Below, piece after piece: positions 39,012 through 49,799 of a stretch of DNA of 64,000 bases. Within the stretch, counting starts at the first letter, position 1, and every line of letters starts with the position of its first letter. The translations under genes and the position numbers were made by a program. Source of the stretch: Zestomonas insulae (GTDB lineage Bacteria; Pseudomonadota; Gammaproteobacteria; Pseudomonadales; Pseudomonadaceae); NCBI RefSeq assembly GCF_016901015.1, contig NZ_JAFEUP010000002.1, positions 310,001 to 374,000 on the forward strand. The letters run 5' to 3'. Under the pieces are notes generated by a model. It was not told where the DNA came from and did not search any database. It was given only the letters and a program-made list of their open reading frames with translations.

Positions 39012-40272
39012 GGTTTCAACTCCAGGTGCGGGCGTTGCATGGGCAGCAGGCCCTGCGGACGCCAGATCATCATCAGCACCATCAAGGCGCCGAAGATCAG
39101 CATGCGGTACTCGCTGAATTCGCGGGTCAGCTCCGGCAGCAGGGTCAGCACGATGGCGGCGAGGATCACCCCCAGCTGCGAGCCCATGCCACCGGCGACG
39201 ACGATGGCGAGGATGATCGCCGACTCGATGAAGGTGAACGACTCCGGCGTGATCAGGCCCTGGCGCGCGGCGAAGAAGCTGCCGGCAAAACCGGCGAAGC
39301 AGGCACCGAGGGTGAAGGCGGAGAGCTTGATGATGGTTGGGTTGAGGCCCAGCGCGCGGCAGGCAATCTCGTCCTCGCGCAGGGCTTCCCAGGCGCGGCC
39401 GATCGGCATGCGCATCAAGCGGTTGATCACGTACAGCGCAGCCAGGGCCAGCAGCAGGGCGATCAGGTAGAGGAAGATCACCTTGTTGATCGAGTCATAC
39501 GGCAGGCCGAAGAACTCGTGGAAGGTCTGCATGCCCTCCGGCGCGACACGGTCGAAGCTCAGGCCGAACAGCGAGGGCTTGTCGATGTTGCTGATGCCGT
39601 TGGGGCCACCGGTCAGGTCGGTCATGTTGCGCAGCAGGATGCGGATGATCTCGCCGAAACCGAGGGTGACGATCGCCAGGTAGTCGCCGCGCAGACGCAG
39701 CACCGGGAAGCCGAGGATGAAGCCGAAGAACGCCGCCATCAGGCCGGCGATCGGCAGGCACACCCAGAAGCCCAGGCCGTAGTAGTGCGACAGCAGCGCG
39801 TAGCTGTAGGCGCCCACCGCGTAGAAGCCGACGTAGCCCAGGTCGAGCAGGCCAGCGAGGCCCACCACGATGTTCAGGCCGAGGCCGAGCAGCACGTAGA
39901 TCAGCACCAGGGTGGCGATGTCCACTGCGCCGCGCGAGCCGAAGAACGGCCAGGCGAGGGCGATGACGATCAGGCCGAGGATGATCCAGCGTTGGGTCGA
40001 CGGCAGGGTCAGCTGGTAGCTGACGCCGGCCGGGACATGCGGCAGCCCAGGGCCGGCGCGCCAGGCGGCGGTGATGCGCTCACGGAACAATTGCCAGATG
40101 AACATCAGCACCGCACACGCGGCGATGATCGCCAGGGTGCTGGCGCTGGCGCCTTCGACTTGCAGGCGGATGCCGACAGTGGACAGCTTCAGACCGAGCA
40201 CCGGATAGGCCACCGCGAGCACCAGCAGGGCGCTGAAAAACGCGGTCTTAAGAGGTTTGTGCATGGGCGTGT

Positions 40273-40276
<4 letters not shown>
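39008..40276 (-). CDS. braE: Branched-chain amino acid ABC permease BraE/LivM
   Basis: One of the two permease subunits of the branched-chain amino acid importer. The 422-residue product has about ten helices. The LivM signature is [31 protein letters not shown] and later [21 protein letters not shown], which contains the EAA-type loop contacting the ATPases. The start at 40276 overlaps the braD stop (ATGA) and has GAGAAGG upstream. Confidence 0.95.
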
Positions 40277-41190
<914 letters not shown>

Positions 41191-41263
41191 TTGCCTACTC
41201 CTCGAGCCTGGCGCATGACAGCGCTTGTGGCGCAGCGCAGGACCCGTAAAGCGCGGATAGACA

Positions 41264-41293
41264 AAACCCACTGCCAAACTGGCCAGTGGGTTT
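41264..41293 (-). terminator. Hairpin between braC and braD
   Basis: AAACCCACTG (41264-41273) pairs with CAGTGGGTTT (41284-41293). It lies between the braC stop and braD and has only a short T-run on the minus strand. It probably attenuates, so that braC transcripts exceed those of the permease and ATPase genes. Confidence 0.7.
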
Positions 41294-41312
41294 CGGGTTC
41301 ATTGCATGCGGA

Positions 41313-42431
41313 TTACTGCGCGGCGGTCTTGGTACCGTCCTGGTGCCATTCGTAGACCACGAAGGTGAAGTCCTTCAGGTCACCCTTGTCGTCGAAGGCC
41401 AGGGTGCCGGTCGGGGTCTCGAAGCTGTTGGCGCGCAGCGCGGCAGCGACTTTCTTGGTGTCGGTGTCGCCAGCCTTGGTGATGCCTTCGGCGATCACCT
41501 GGACTGCGGCGTAGGCCGGGAATACGAACGGGCCGGTCGGGTCCTGGTTCTTGGCCTTGAAGGCTTCGACCAGCGCCTGGTTCTTCGGATCCTGGTCGAA
41601 CGACTTCGGCAGGGTGACCAGCAGGCCTTCGGAAGCTTCGCCGGCGATGGCGGAGATTTCCTTGTTACCCACACCTTCCGGACCCATGAACTTGACGTTC
41701 AGGCCTTTCTCTTTGGCCTGGCGCAGCAGCAGGCCCAGTTCCGGGTGGTAGCCGCCGTAGTAGACGAAGTCGACGTTGGCTTGTTTGAGCTTGGCGATCA
41801 GGGCGGAGAAGTCCTTGTCGCCGGCGTTCAGGCCTTCGAACACGGAAACCTTGATGCCTTTGCCTTCCACGGTCTGCTTCACGGCGGTGGCGATGCCTTC
41901 ACCGTACTGCTGCTTGTCGTGGATCACGGCGATGTTGGTCGGCTTGATCACGTCGGCGATGTAGTTGCCGGCGGTCGGGCCCTGCATGCTGTCCAGGCCG
42001 ATGGTGCGGAACACCAGCTTGTAGCCGCGGTTGGTGATGTCCGGGCTGGTGGAGGCAGCGGTGATCATCAGGATGCCGTCGTCTTCATAGATGTCCGAAG
42101 CCGGCTGAGTGGAGCTGGAGCACAGGTGACCGACCACGAACTTGATGTTGTCGTTGACGATCTTGTTGGCCACGGCAACCGCTTGCTTCGGGTCGCACGC
42201 GTCGTCGTAGACCACGCCTTCGAGCTGCTTGCCGTTCACGCCGCCGGCTTTGTTGATCTGCTCGATGGCCATCTTGGCGCCGATGAACTGCATTTCACCA
42301 TATTGGGCTACGGCGCCAGTGGTCGGGCCGGCCAGAGCGATCTTCACGGTGTCGGATTGTTTCGAGCAGCCGGTCAGGCCAATGGTGGCGATGGCGGCGC
42401 ATAGCAGTGTGCGGCGGATGGTTTTGTTCAT
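41313..42431 (-). CDS. braC: Branched-chain amino acid-binding protein BraC
   Basis: BraC is the periplasmic substrate-binding protein (Leu/Ile/Val, often Ala/Thr too). The 372-residue product has signal sequence MNKTIRRTLLCAAIATIGLTGC, which ends in a lipobox-like LTGC, unusual if the protein is freely periplasmic. The mature part begins DTVKIALAGPTTGAVAQYGEMQF and contains VYDDACDPKQAVAVANKIV, VVGHLCSSSTQPASDIYED and YYGGYHPELGLLLRQAKEKG. The two cysteines in DDACD and GHLCS form the conserved disulfide. It opens the braCDEFG operon. GGAGCACAT lies just before the ATG. Confidence 0.96.
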   Translation of the reverse strand: MNKTIRRTLLCAAIATIGLTGCSKQSDTVKIALAGPTTGAVAQYGEMQFIGAKMAIEQINKAGGVNGKQLEGVVYDDACDPKQAVAVANKIVNDNIKFVVGHLCSSSTQPASDIYEDDGILMITAASTSPDITNRGYKLVFRTIGLDSMQGPTAGNYIADVIKPTNIAVIHDKQQYGEGIATAVKQTVEGKGIKVSVFEGLNAGDKDFSALIAKLKQANVDFVYYGGYHPELGLLLRQAKEKGLNVKFMGPEGVGNKEISAIAGEASEGLLVTLPKSFDQDPKNQALVEAFKAKNQDPTGPFVFPAYAAVQVIAEGITKAGDTDTKKVAAALRANSFETPTGTLAFDDKGDLKDFTFVVYEWHQDGTKTAAQ

Positions 42432-42516
42432 ATGTGCTCCACTCTAACCCTTTAGTTTTATTGTCTGCCGCAAGGCGCGGCAGGCTCCCATGGATACGTC
42501 CGGACAGACCCCAGGA

Positions 42517-42532
42517 ACTGTACCGGTACAGT
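42517..42532. promoter_or_regulatory. 16-bp perfect palindrome upstream of braC
   Basis: ACTGTACCGGTACAGT is a perfect inverted repeat about 85 bp upstream of the braC start and 165 bp before the divergent DUF2288 gene. It is a typical operator shape for a GntR- or MarR-like dimer. It is not a LexA box, because the CTG and CAG are 8 rather than 10 nt apart. The protein that binds it is unknown. Confidence 0.55.
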
Positions 42533-42695
42533 GTAGGGTGCCACTTCGGCGCTTGGAAGCCGAGGCGGATGGGCTGGCCGGGCTGGTGTCGCTAAATCGC
42601 AATAAACGTACAGAAATACGGCGATTCAGCGACGTAGACGGCGGTATCATGGCGGACCCGTTTTTGTAGTCCCCAACGCCTGATCGAATCCGTCA

Positions 42696-43012
42696 TGACA
42701 GAGAACCCTAGCACCCTCTATGCCAAGCTGCTTGGCGAAACTGCCCGCATCGGCTGGCAAGAATTGCAACCCTTTTTTGCCCGTGGCGCGCTGCTCTGGG
42801 TCGAGCCTGGGTTGGACCTGATTGCAGTCGCCGTGGCGTTGGCGGAGAACGACCAGCAGACGCTGGCGGGCTGGCTGCAGAGCGGTCAGGTGAGCAAGGT
42901 CGAAGCGCCGCGCGCCGAGGATCTGCTGGCCCGCGATCCCGCTTTGTGGGCGGTGGTGGTGGCGCCCTGGGTGCTGATCCAGGAGCGTGAAGACGCGCCG
43001 ACGCAGCACTGA
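42696..43012 (+). CDS. DUF2288 family protein
   Basis: A 105-residue cytosolic protein with LLGETARIGWQELQPFFARGALLWVEPGLDLIAVAVALAEND, the DUF2288 signature, and acidic/basic helical remainder. No function known. It is divergent from braC across 264 bp that hold the palindrome described separately. Followed 97 bp later by a DUF5064 gene. Confidence 0.85.
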
Positions 43013-43109
43013 GCAGCCTGATCTAGACTCGATGGAGCGTTCCCCGCAGCGTTCCTCTTCAAGGTCCAGCGCCGGATTGCGCTTTACTCAGGATTTCAGG
43101 AGTGTCGCC

Positions 43110-43472
43110 ATGTTTGAACCGGGTCATCTGCATCTCACCAACCTGCCGGGGCTGGGCCAGCAGGATTTCGCCATCGACCTCTATTACGAGGTGCGCAAGG
43201 ACCCTGCCGAGGGCTCGGTGATGCACTTCCGCATGGTCGGCGAAATCGACGCCAAGCCGTTCGAGGAAGAATTCGAACTGCGCCGCGACACGGCCTTCAA
43301 CTTCGCCAGCGTCGCCACCCGCGTCGCCGCCAAGCACGGTTTGCATCCGAAGTTCGGGCCAGTGGTGCGCAGCCACAAGGAGTTCGACGCGATGTTCGAG
43401 GACATCCGCGAGAAGCTCAACGCGCATTCCGGCGAACCGGTCGATCTGGACCGCCTGCTGCGCGGCGATTGA
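43110..43472 (+). CDS. DUF5064-like hypothetical protein
   Basis: A 120-residue protein with MFEPGHLHLTNLPGLGQQDF and IDLYYEVRKDPAEGSVMHFRMVGEIDAKPFEEEFELRRDTAFNF, probably DUF5064, a small Pseudomonas family of unknown function (name from memory). ATG 43110 has AGGAG about 9 nt upstream. Soluble, no signal peptide. A terminator follows. Confidence 0.75.
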   Translation: MFEPGHLHLTNLPGLGQQDFAIDLYYEVRKDPAEGSVMHFRMVGEIDAKPFEEEFELRRDTAFNFASVATRVAAKHGLHPKFGPVVRSHKEFDAMFEDIREKLNAHSGEPVDLDRLLRGD

Positions 43473-43491
43473 CCCTCCAGAGTACTGTCCA

Positions 43492-43514
43492 GGGCCCGCC
43501 ATGCGCGGGCCCGT
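43492..43514 (+). terminator. Hairpin after the DUF5064-like gene
   Basis: GGGCCCGC (43492-43499) pairs with GCGGGCCC (43505-43512) with loop CATGC, followed by GTTGCATTCTT. Confidence 0.7.
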
Positions 43515-43587
43515 TGCATTCTTGTCGTCCGCTGCCGCGCACGCCGCTGCGCCCAGCCCAGTTTGAAGTCCAGTTGTGGAGTACCGC

Positions 43588-44478
43588 ATGACCACCGCTT
43601 TGCCCTCACTCGCCTTCGCCGGCATCGGCCTGATGGGCCTGCCGATGTGCCGTCGCCTGCTTGCCGCCGGCTATCCGCTGACCGTGTGGAACCGTTCGCC
43701 GGACAAGTGCGCGCCGCTGGTGGCCGCCGGCGCGCGCCAGGTGGCGACGCCCGCGCAGCTGTGCCAGGCGGCGGACGTGGTGATGCTGTGCCTGGCCGAC
43801 ACCGCGGTGGTGCGCGAGGTGGTGTTCGGCACCGACGGCATTGCCGCCGGCGCGCAGGCGGGGCAGCTGCTGGTGGATTTCTCCAGCCTGGAGCCGGCCG
43901 CCACGCGAGAGATGGCCGCCGCCCTGGAGGCCGCCAGCGGCATGCGTTGGCTGGACACCCCGGTGTCCGGCGGCACGCCGGGCGCCGAGGCCGGCAGCCT
44001 GGCGATCATGGCCGGTGGTCAGGCCGAGGACCTCACACGGGTGCGCCCGATCTTGGCCCATCTCGGCCAGCGGGTGACCCATATGGGCGCGGTGGGCGCT
44101 GGCCAGGTGACCAAGGTGTGCAACCAGATGATCGTCGCCTGCAATGCGCTGGTGATCGCCGAAGTGGTGGCCCTGGCCGAGCAGTCTGGGGTCGACGCGA
44201 GCCTGATCGCCGAGGCGTTGGCCGGTGGCTTCGCCGACTCCAAGCCGCTGCAGATTCTTGCCCCGCAGATGGCCGAGAGCCGCTTCGAACCGGTCAAGTG
44301 GCACGTGCGCACCTTGCTCAAGGACCTCGATACCGCGGTCACACTGTCCCGCGAGCAGGGGCGGGCGACGCCGATGAGCGGGCTGGCTGCGCAACTGATG
44401 CGCTTGCACGGCAGTCAGGGCAATCTGGGCCGCGATCCGGCGACCCTGGTGCAACTCTACCGGGAGGAACAGGCATGA
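43588..44478 (+). CDS. Tartronate semialdehyde reductase / 3-hydroxyisobutyrate dehydrogenase family
   Basis: A 296-residue beta-hydroxyacid dehydrogenase. AFAGIGLMGLPMCRRLLAAGYPLTVWNRS (about 10-38) is the Rossmann NAD motif. LDTPVSGGTPGAEAGSL (about 126-142) is the substrate loop, and GAVGAGQVTKVCNQMIV places the catalytic lysine near residue 175. The following gene is a hydroxypyruvate isomerase, joined by a 4-nt ATGA overlap, which points to the glyoxylate-to-glycerate route (GarR/GlxR reducing tartronate semialdehyde). Start ATG 43588 has GGAG 6 nt before it; the GTG 12 nt upstream would overlap that site. Confidence 0.88.
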   Translation: MTTALPSLAFAGIGLMGLPMCRRLLAAGYPLTVWNRSPDKCAPLVAAGARQVATPAQLCQAADVVMLCLADTAVVREVVFGTDGIAAGAQAGQLLVDFSSLEPAATREMAAALEAASGMRWLDTPVSGGTPGAEAGSLAIMAGGQAEDLTRVRPILAHLGQRVTHMGAVGAGQVTKVCNQMIVACNALVIAEVVALAEQSGVDASLIAEALAGGFADSKPLQILAPQMAESRFEPVKWHVRTLLKDLDTAVTLSREQGRATPMSGLAAQLMRLHGSQGNLGRDPATLVQLYREEQA

Positions 44479-45266
44479 AGATCGCCGCCAACCTGTCGCT
44501 GCTGTTCACCGAACGGCCACTGATCGAGCGCATCGTCGCCGCGGCGGCCGCCGGCTTCGACGGCGTGGAGATCCAGTTTCCCTTCGAGGTGCCCGCGCTG
44601 CGCCTGAAGGAGGCACTCGAGGCCGCCGGCCTGCCGCTGCACCTGATCAACGTTCCGGCTGGCGACCTGATGAGCGGCGGTCCCGGCCTGGCCGGGGTGC
44701 CGGGGCTGCGCGCGGAGTTCGCAGTGGCGCTGCAGGAGGCGCTGACCTACGCAGCGATGGTGCGGCCGAGCTACGTCAACGTGTTGCCCGGGCGCCTGGC
44801 CGAAGGCGTCACCCGTGACGACGCGCTGCACACCCTGGCCGACAACCTGCGCCTGGCCGCCGACGAGTTCCTGCTGCTCGGCATCCGCGTGGTGGTCGAG
44901 GCGATCAACCCGCTGGACATGCCCGGCTTCCTGATCAACACCCCGGAGCAACTCGCCGAGCTGCTCGACACGCTCAATCATCCCAACCTGGCCGCGCAGC
45001 TCGATCTCTACCACATGGCCCGTCAGGGTCTCGACCTGCCCACGGCGATTGCCACCTTGGCCGGGCGCATCGGTCATGTGCAGTTCGCCGACTGTCCCGG
45101 CCGTGGCGCACCGGGCAGCGGCGAGATCGATTTCAGCGCCGCGCTGCGTGCGCTGGCGCAAGCCGGCTACACCGGCTGGCTGGGCGCGGAGTACAAGCCG
45201 GATGCGCAGGGCACGGCGGCCAGCCTGGCCTGGCTGCCGCGCTGGCGCACCGCGCTGGCCGGCTGA
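44475..45266 (+). CDS. hyi: Hydroxypyruvate isomerase
   Basis: Hyi interconverts hydroxypyruvate and tartronate semialdehyde. The 263-residue product is a xylose-isomerase-like TIM barrel with MKIAANLSLLFTERPLIERI at the start, AAAGFDGVEIQFPFEVP and VVVEAINPLDMPGFLINTP, where Glu is a metal/catalytic ligand. LAAQLDLYHMARQG, IGHVQFADCPGRGAPGSGEIDF and WLGAEYKP follow. It overlaps the reductase by ATGA, and an MFS transporter follows by about 125 bp. No glyoxylate carboligase (gcl) is visible nearby. Confidence 0.9.
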   Translation: MKIAANLSLLFTERPLIERIVAAAAAGFDGVEIQFPFEVPALRLKEALEAAGLPLHLINVPAGDLMSGGPGLAGVPGLRAEFAVALQEALTYAAMVRPSYVNVLPGRLAEGVTRDDALHTLADNLRLAADEFLLLGIRVVVEAINPLDMPGFLINTPEQLAELLDTLNHPNLAAQLDLYHMARQGLDLPTAIATLAGRIGHVQFADCPGRGAPGSGEIDFSAALRALAQAGYTGWLGAEYKPDAQGTAASLAWLPRWRTALAG

Positions 45267-45391
45267 GCGAGCCGTGGTGGCCTGCCATCACACCCCTGAA
45301 TGGTGGCAGACAAGGGCGGTGCGATGGCTCTAGATTGAGCATCCCCGCGTGCCGCTCGGCGGCATGGTGATAACAAGAAGAGACTTCACCG

Positions 45392-46714
45392 ATGTCCAAC
45401 ACCCCGGTTGCTCCGAACGCCTGGCGCGTGCTGTTCCTGCTGTTTCTCGCCAACCTGTTCAACTTCTTCGACCGCACCATCCCGGCAATCATCATCGAGC
45501 CGATCCGCCTCGAATGGCACCTCAGCGACCTGCAGATCGGTCTGGTCGGCACCGCCTTCACGGTGATCTACGCGATCGCCGGCATCCCGCTCGGGCGCAT
45601 GGCCGACACCGGCCGGCGCAGCCGCATCATGGGCTGGGGCCTGGCGGTGTGGAGCGGGCTGACCGCGGTGAACGGCCTGGCCTGGAACTTCTGGAGCTTC
45701 CTGCTGGTGCGCATGGGTGTCGGCATCGGCGAGGCCAGCTACGCGCCGGCGGCCAACTCGCTGATCGGCGACCTGTTCCCGGCGCACAAGCGCGCTCGGG
45801 CCATGGGCATCTTCATGCTCGGCCTGCCGCTGGGCCTGCTGCTGGCCTACTTCACCATCGGCGCGATGGTCGAGGCGTTCGGCTCCTGGCGCGCGCCGTT
45901 CTTCATCGCCGCGGTGCCGGGGCTGATCCTCGCGCTGTTCATGTTCTTCATCCGTGACCCGCAGCGCGGCGCCGCGGAAACCGTGCAGGTCTCCGCGGTG
46001 GCGGTGGACAAGCCACTGCGCAAGGTGCTGGCGGTGCGCACCTTCTGGTGGCTGGTGGTCGCCGGGCTGTGCTTCAACTTCGCCACCTACGCCTGCAACT
46101 CGTTCATGGTGCCGATGCTGCAGCGCTACTACCTGATGCCGCTGGACCAGGCCGCAGTGGCCACCGGGCTGATCGTCGGGGTCACCGGGCTGATTGGCCT
46201 GACCCTAGGCGGCTGGGTCGCCGACAAGGCGCACCAGCGCTCTGAGCGCGGCCGCCTGTTGCTCGGCGCGGGTTCGATGCTGATCGCCGCGCTGGCCACC
46301 GGCATTGCGCTGACCCTCGACAAGGGTGACGTGGCGGTGTTCGTGGCGATCTTCAGCTTCGGCTGGCTGTTCTCCTACAACTTCTACACCTGCGTCTACA
46401 CGGCGATTCAGGACGTCATCGAGCCGCGCCTGCGCGCTACCGCGATGGCGCTGTTCTTCGCCGGCCTGTACCTGCTCGGCGGCGGCATGGGCCCGCTGGT
46501 GGTGGGCTTCCTCTCCGACCAATCGGCGCACGCGGCGATGCTCGCCGAAGGTGCCAGCACGCTGACCGAGGCGCACAAGGCGGTCGGTCTGCACGGCGCG
46601 ATGTTCCTGATTCCGGTGGCGATGTTCCTGACCATGCTGGCGCTGCTGCAGGCCTCGCGCAGTTTCGGCCGCGATGCGACGAGCATGCGCGTGGGGATGG
46701 CGGCGACGGCCTGA
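45392..46714 (+). CDS. MFS transporter
   Basis: A 440-residue major facilitator with about 12 helices. LFNFFDRTIPAIIIEPIRLEWHLSDLQIGLVGTAFTVIYAIAG and PLGRMADTGRRSRIMGWGLA give the MFS loop 2-3 motif (GRxxDxxRR). GEASYAPAANSLIGDLFPAHKRARAMGIFMLGLPLGLLLAY follows. The pattern suits the Spinster/sugar-acid-type subfamily of the MFS. It is probably the uptake system for the carboxylic acid used by the preceding reductase/isomerase pair, but that is inferred from position only. Terminator after the stop. Confidence 0.88.
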   Translation: MSNTPVAPNAWRVLFLLFLANLFNFFDRTIPAIIIEPIRLEWHLSDLQIGLVGTAFTVIYAIAGIPLGRMADTGRRSRIMGWGLAVWSGLTAVNGLAWNFWSFLLVRMGVGIGEASYAPAANSLIGDLFPAHKRARAMGIFMLGLPLGLLLAYFTIGAMVEAFGSWRAPFFIAAVPGLILALFMFFIRDPQRGAAETVQVSAVAVDKPLRKVLAVRTFWWLVVAGLCFNFATYACNSFMVPMLQRYYLMPLDQAAVATGLIVGVTGLIGLTLGGWVADKAHQRSERGRLLLGAGSMLIAALATGIALTLDKGDVAVFVAIFSFGWLFSYNFYTCVYTAIQDVIEPRLRATAMALFFAGLYLLGGGMGPLVVGFLSDQSAHAAMLAEGASTLTEAHKAVGLHGAMFLIPVAMFLTMLALLQASRSFGRDATSMRVGMAATA

Positions 46715-46730
46715 TCGTCTAAGGCTGGAA

Positions 46731-46765
46731 ACAACAAGGCCCGCATCTGCGGGCCTTGTTGTTTT
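46731..46765. terminator. Terminator between the MFS gene and rapA
   Basis: ACAACAAGGCCCGC (46731-46744) pairs with GCGGGCCTTGTTGT (46749-46762), a 14-bp perfect stem with loop ATCT followed by TTTAG. The stem is symmetrical, so it could also serve rapA. Confidence 0.85.
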
Positions 46766-46780
46766 AGGGGGATAGCCCGC

Positions 46781-49624
46781 TTAGCCGGCGACCATCACCC
46801 GAATCGCCTCAAGACGCAGCGCGGCCTTATCGAGCATGGCCAGGCCCTGCTCGCGCTGGTTGCGCACGGTGTCCAGCTCGCTTTCGCGGACGCTCGGGTT
46901 GACCGCCTGCAGCGCGCTCAGTCGCGCCAGCTCCTCGTCGAGGTCGGCGGCCAGGCGTTGCTTGGCTTCAGCGACGCGCTCAGCGTGGCGCGGGGCGATC
47001 TTCGCTTCGGCGGCGTTGATCTGCGCGGTCAGCTGATCGCGCTGGGCCTGTACGAACTTGTTGGCGCTGGCGCGCGGCACGGCTTCCAGTTGCTCGTTGA
47101 GCTTGTCGAAGGCGACCTTGGCGGCCAGGTCGTTGCCATTGGCATCGAGCAGGCTGCGCAGCGCCGCCGGCGGCAGGTAGCGGCCGAGTTGTAGGTGCCG
47201 CGGCGCCACCACCTCGCTCACGAACAGCAGTTCGAGCAACACGGTGCCAGGCTTCAGCGACTTGTTCTTGATCAGCGCCACCGCGGTGTTGCCCATCGAG
47301 CCGGACAGCACCAGGTCCATGCCGCCTTGCACCATCGGGTGTTCCCAGGTGAGGAACTGCATGTCCTCGCGCGACAGCGCCTGGGCGCGGTCGTAGGTGA
47401 CGGTGACCGCCTCGTCGTCGCCGAGCGGGAAGCTGGCGTCGAGCATCTTCTCGCTGGGCCGCAGGATCAGCGCGTTCTCCGAATGGTCCTCGCTGTCGAT
47501 GCCGAAGGCGTCGAACAGCGCTTCCATGTAGATCGGCAGGGCGTACAGGTCATCCTGCTCGGCGATCGCCTCGACCAGCGCTTCGCCTTCGCCGGCGCCG
47601 CCGGAGTTGAGTTCGAGTAGGCGGTCGCGACCGCTGTGCAGTTCGCCTTCCAGGCGCTCGCGCTCGGCCTTGGCCTCGCCAAGCAGTTGGTTCCAGCTGC
47701 TGTCGTCGCCTTCCTCGAGCAGCGGCAGCAGGCGCGGGCCGAACTGGTGCTGCAGGGCGTTGCCGGTCGGGCAGGTGTTGAGGAAGGCATTCAGCGCATG
47801 GTGGTACCACTGGAACAGGCGCTCCTGCGGGCTGCCTTCCAGGTACGGCACGTGCAGCTGGATGGTGTGCTTCTGGCCGATCCGGTCGAGGCGGCCGATG
47901 CGCTGCTCGAGCAGGTCCGGGTGCGTCGGCAGGTCGAACAGCACCAAGTGGTGGCTGAACTGGAAGTTGCGCCCCTCGCTGCCGATTTCCGAGCAGATCA
48001 GCACTTGCGCGCCGAACTCTTCGTCGGCGAAGTAGGCCGCCGCGCGGTCGCGCTCGAGGATGCTCAGGCCTTCGTGGAACACCGTGGCCGGGATGCCGGA
48101 GCGCACGCGCAGGGCGTCTTCCAGGTCCATGGCAGTCTCGGCGTGGGCGCAGATCACCAGCACCTTGAACTTCTTGAGCATCTTCAGGGTGTCGATCAGC
48201 CAGTCGACACGCGGGTCGAAGCGCCACCAGCGCGCGTCGTCGCCGTCGTCGGCCTGCGCCTGATAGCGCACTTCCGGATACAGCTCGGCGTGTTCGCCAA
48301 GCGGCAGCTCCATGTATTCGATCGGGTTGGCCAGCGGGTAGGGGTGGATCTGGCGTTCCGGGAAGCCCTGCACGGCGGCGCGGGTGTTGCGGAACAGCAG
48401 GCGGCCGGTGCCGTGGCGGTCGATCAGCTCGCGGGTCAGGCGCGCGCTAGCCTGGATGTCACCGTCGCTGACCGCAGCGAGCAGCGCTTCACCCTCGGCG
48501 CCGAGGAACTTGGCGATGGTCGCGTGGGCGGCCTCGGAGAGGCGGCCCTGGTCGAGCAGTTCCTGCACCGCTTCGGCGACCGGCTTGTAGTTGGCGCTTT
48601 CCGCGCGGAACGCTTCGAGGTCGTGGAAGCGCGCCGGGTCGAGCAGGCGCAGTCGGGCGAAGTGACTGTCCTGGCCGAGCTGTTCGGGGGTGGCGGTGAG
48701 CAGCAGCACGCCGGCGATGGTCTCGGCGAGCTGTTCGACCAGACGGTACTGCGGGCTGGCCTGTTCCGGGTGCCAGACCAGGTGGTGCGCTTCGTCGACC
48801 ACCAGCAGGTCCCAGCCGGCGGCGAACAGCGCGTCCTGCGCGCGCTCGTCGTCGACCAGCCACTCCAGGGCGACCAGCGCCAACTGGGTGTCCTCGAACG
48901 GGTTGCTGGCATCGCTCTCGGCAAACCGCTCGGCATCGAACAGCGCGACCTGCAGGTTGAAGCGCCGGCGCATTTCCACCAGCCACTGGTGCTGGAGGTT
49001 CTCCGGGACCAGGATCAGCACGCGGCTGGCGCGCCCGGAGAGCAGCTGGCGATGGATCACCAGGCCGGCTTCGATGGTCTTGCCCAGACCCACTTCGTCG
49101 GCCAGCAGCACGCGCGGCGCGGCGCGGTCGGCAACTTCGCGGGCGATGTGCAGCTGGTGGGCGATCGGTTGCGCACGCGCGCCGCCGAGGCCCCAGAGGG
49201 ACGACTGCCACTGCTGGCTGGTGTGCTCCAGGGTGCGGTAGCGCAGAGTGAACCAGGCCAGCGGGTCGATCTGCCCGGCGAACAGGCGGTCGCTGGCCAG
49301 GCGGAACTGGATGAAGTTGGACAGCTGGGTTTCCGGCAGCGTGACCGGCGCGTGCGTGCCGTTGAGGCCGTGATAGACCAGCAGGCCGTCGATGTCCTCG
49401 ACCTCGCGCACGGCCATCTTCCAGCCTTCGAAATGGGTGATCTCGTCGCCCGGGGCGAAGCGCACGCGGGTCAGCGGGGCATTGCGCAGGGAGTACAGAC
49501 GGGTCTCGCCGGTCGCTGGATAGAGCACGGTGAGCATGCGGTCATCCTGCGTCAGGATGGTCCCCAGCCCCAGCTCCGCCTCGCTGTCACTGATCCAGCG
49601 TTGCCCTGGTACGTACTGCGCCAT
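46781..49624 (-). CDS. rapA: RNA polymerase-associated ATPase RapA
   Basis: RapA (HepA) is a Swi2/Snf2 ATPase that recycles RNA polymerase. The 947-residue product has N-terminal Tudor-like domains ([21 protein letters not shown] and [13 protein letters not shown]), Walker [10 protein letters not shown] (175-183), [10 protein letters not shown] (motif II), [12 protein letters not shown] (motif III) and the helicase C-lobe [26 protein letters not shown] (motif VI). The C-terminal spacer domain completes the full-length protein. Single gene divergent from the 49800 gene. Confidence 0.97.
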   Translation of the reverse strand: MAQYVPGQRWISDSEAELGLGTILTQDDRMLTVLYPATGETRLYSLRNAPLTRVRFAPGDEITHFEGWKMAVREVEDIDGLLVYHGLNGTHAPVTLPETQLSNFIQFRLASDRLFAGQIDPLAWFTLRYRTLEHTSQQWQSSLWGLGGARAQPIAHQLHIAREVADRAAPRVLLADEVGLGKTIEAGLVIHRQLLSGRASRVLILVPENLQHQWLVEMRRRFNLQVALFDAERFAESDASNPFEDTQLALVALEWLVDDERAQDALFAAGWDLLVVDEAHHLVWHPEQASPQYRLVEQLAETIAGVLLLTATPEQLGQDSHFARLRLLDPARFHDLEAFRAESANYKPVAEAVQELLDQGRLSEAAHATIAKFLGAEGEALLAAVSDGDIQASARLTRELIDRHGTGRLLFRNTRAAVQGFPERQIHPYPLANPIEYMELPLGEHAELYPEVRYQAQADDGDDARWWRFDPRVDWLIDTLKMLKKFKVLVICAHAETAMDLEDALRVRSGIPATVFHEGLSILERDRAAAYFADEEFGAQVLICSEIGSEGRNFQFSHHLVLFDLPTHPDLLEQRIGRLDRIGQKHTIQLHVPYLEGSPQERLFQWYHHALNAFLNTCPTGNALQHQFGPRLLPLLEEGDDSSWNQLLGEAKAERERLEGELHSGRDRLLELNSGGAGEGEALVEAIAEQDDLYALPIYMEALFDAFGIDSEDHSENALILRPSEKMLDASFPLGDDEAVTVTYDRAQALSREDMQFLTWEHPMVQGGMDLVLSGSMGNTAVALIKNKSLKPGTVLLELLFVSEVVAPRHLQLGRYLPPAALRSLLDANGNDLAAKVAFDKLNEQLEAVPRASANKFVQAQRDQLTAQINAAEAKIAPRHAERVAEAKQRLAADLDEELARLSALQAVNPSVRESELDTVRNQREQGLAMLDKAALRLEAIRVMVAG

Positions 49625-49799
49625 GCCTGTCTCCCCGGTGAAAAAGCCGCGTATGGTAACGGATCACCGGGCCCAGGCCAAAGCCGCACGGCGGGGCCGG
49701 CGAGTCTTGTCGGAAAAGTGTAGCGAGCGCATCCTCAAGACGACGGGCCGTCGGCCGACAGTCTGACCAAAGGAAGCGTGCCAGGAGGCATGAACCGCC

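Noticed and set aside
42517-42532. LexA/SOS box
   Set aside because: CTG and CAG are separated by 8 nt, not 10.
47636-49723. 695-codon plus-strand frame
   Set aside because: Antisense to rapA; composition artefact of high GC.
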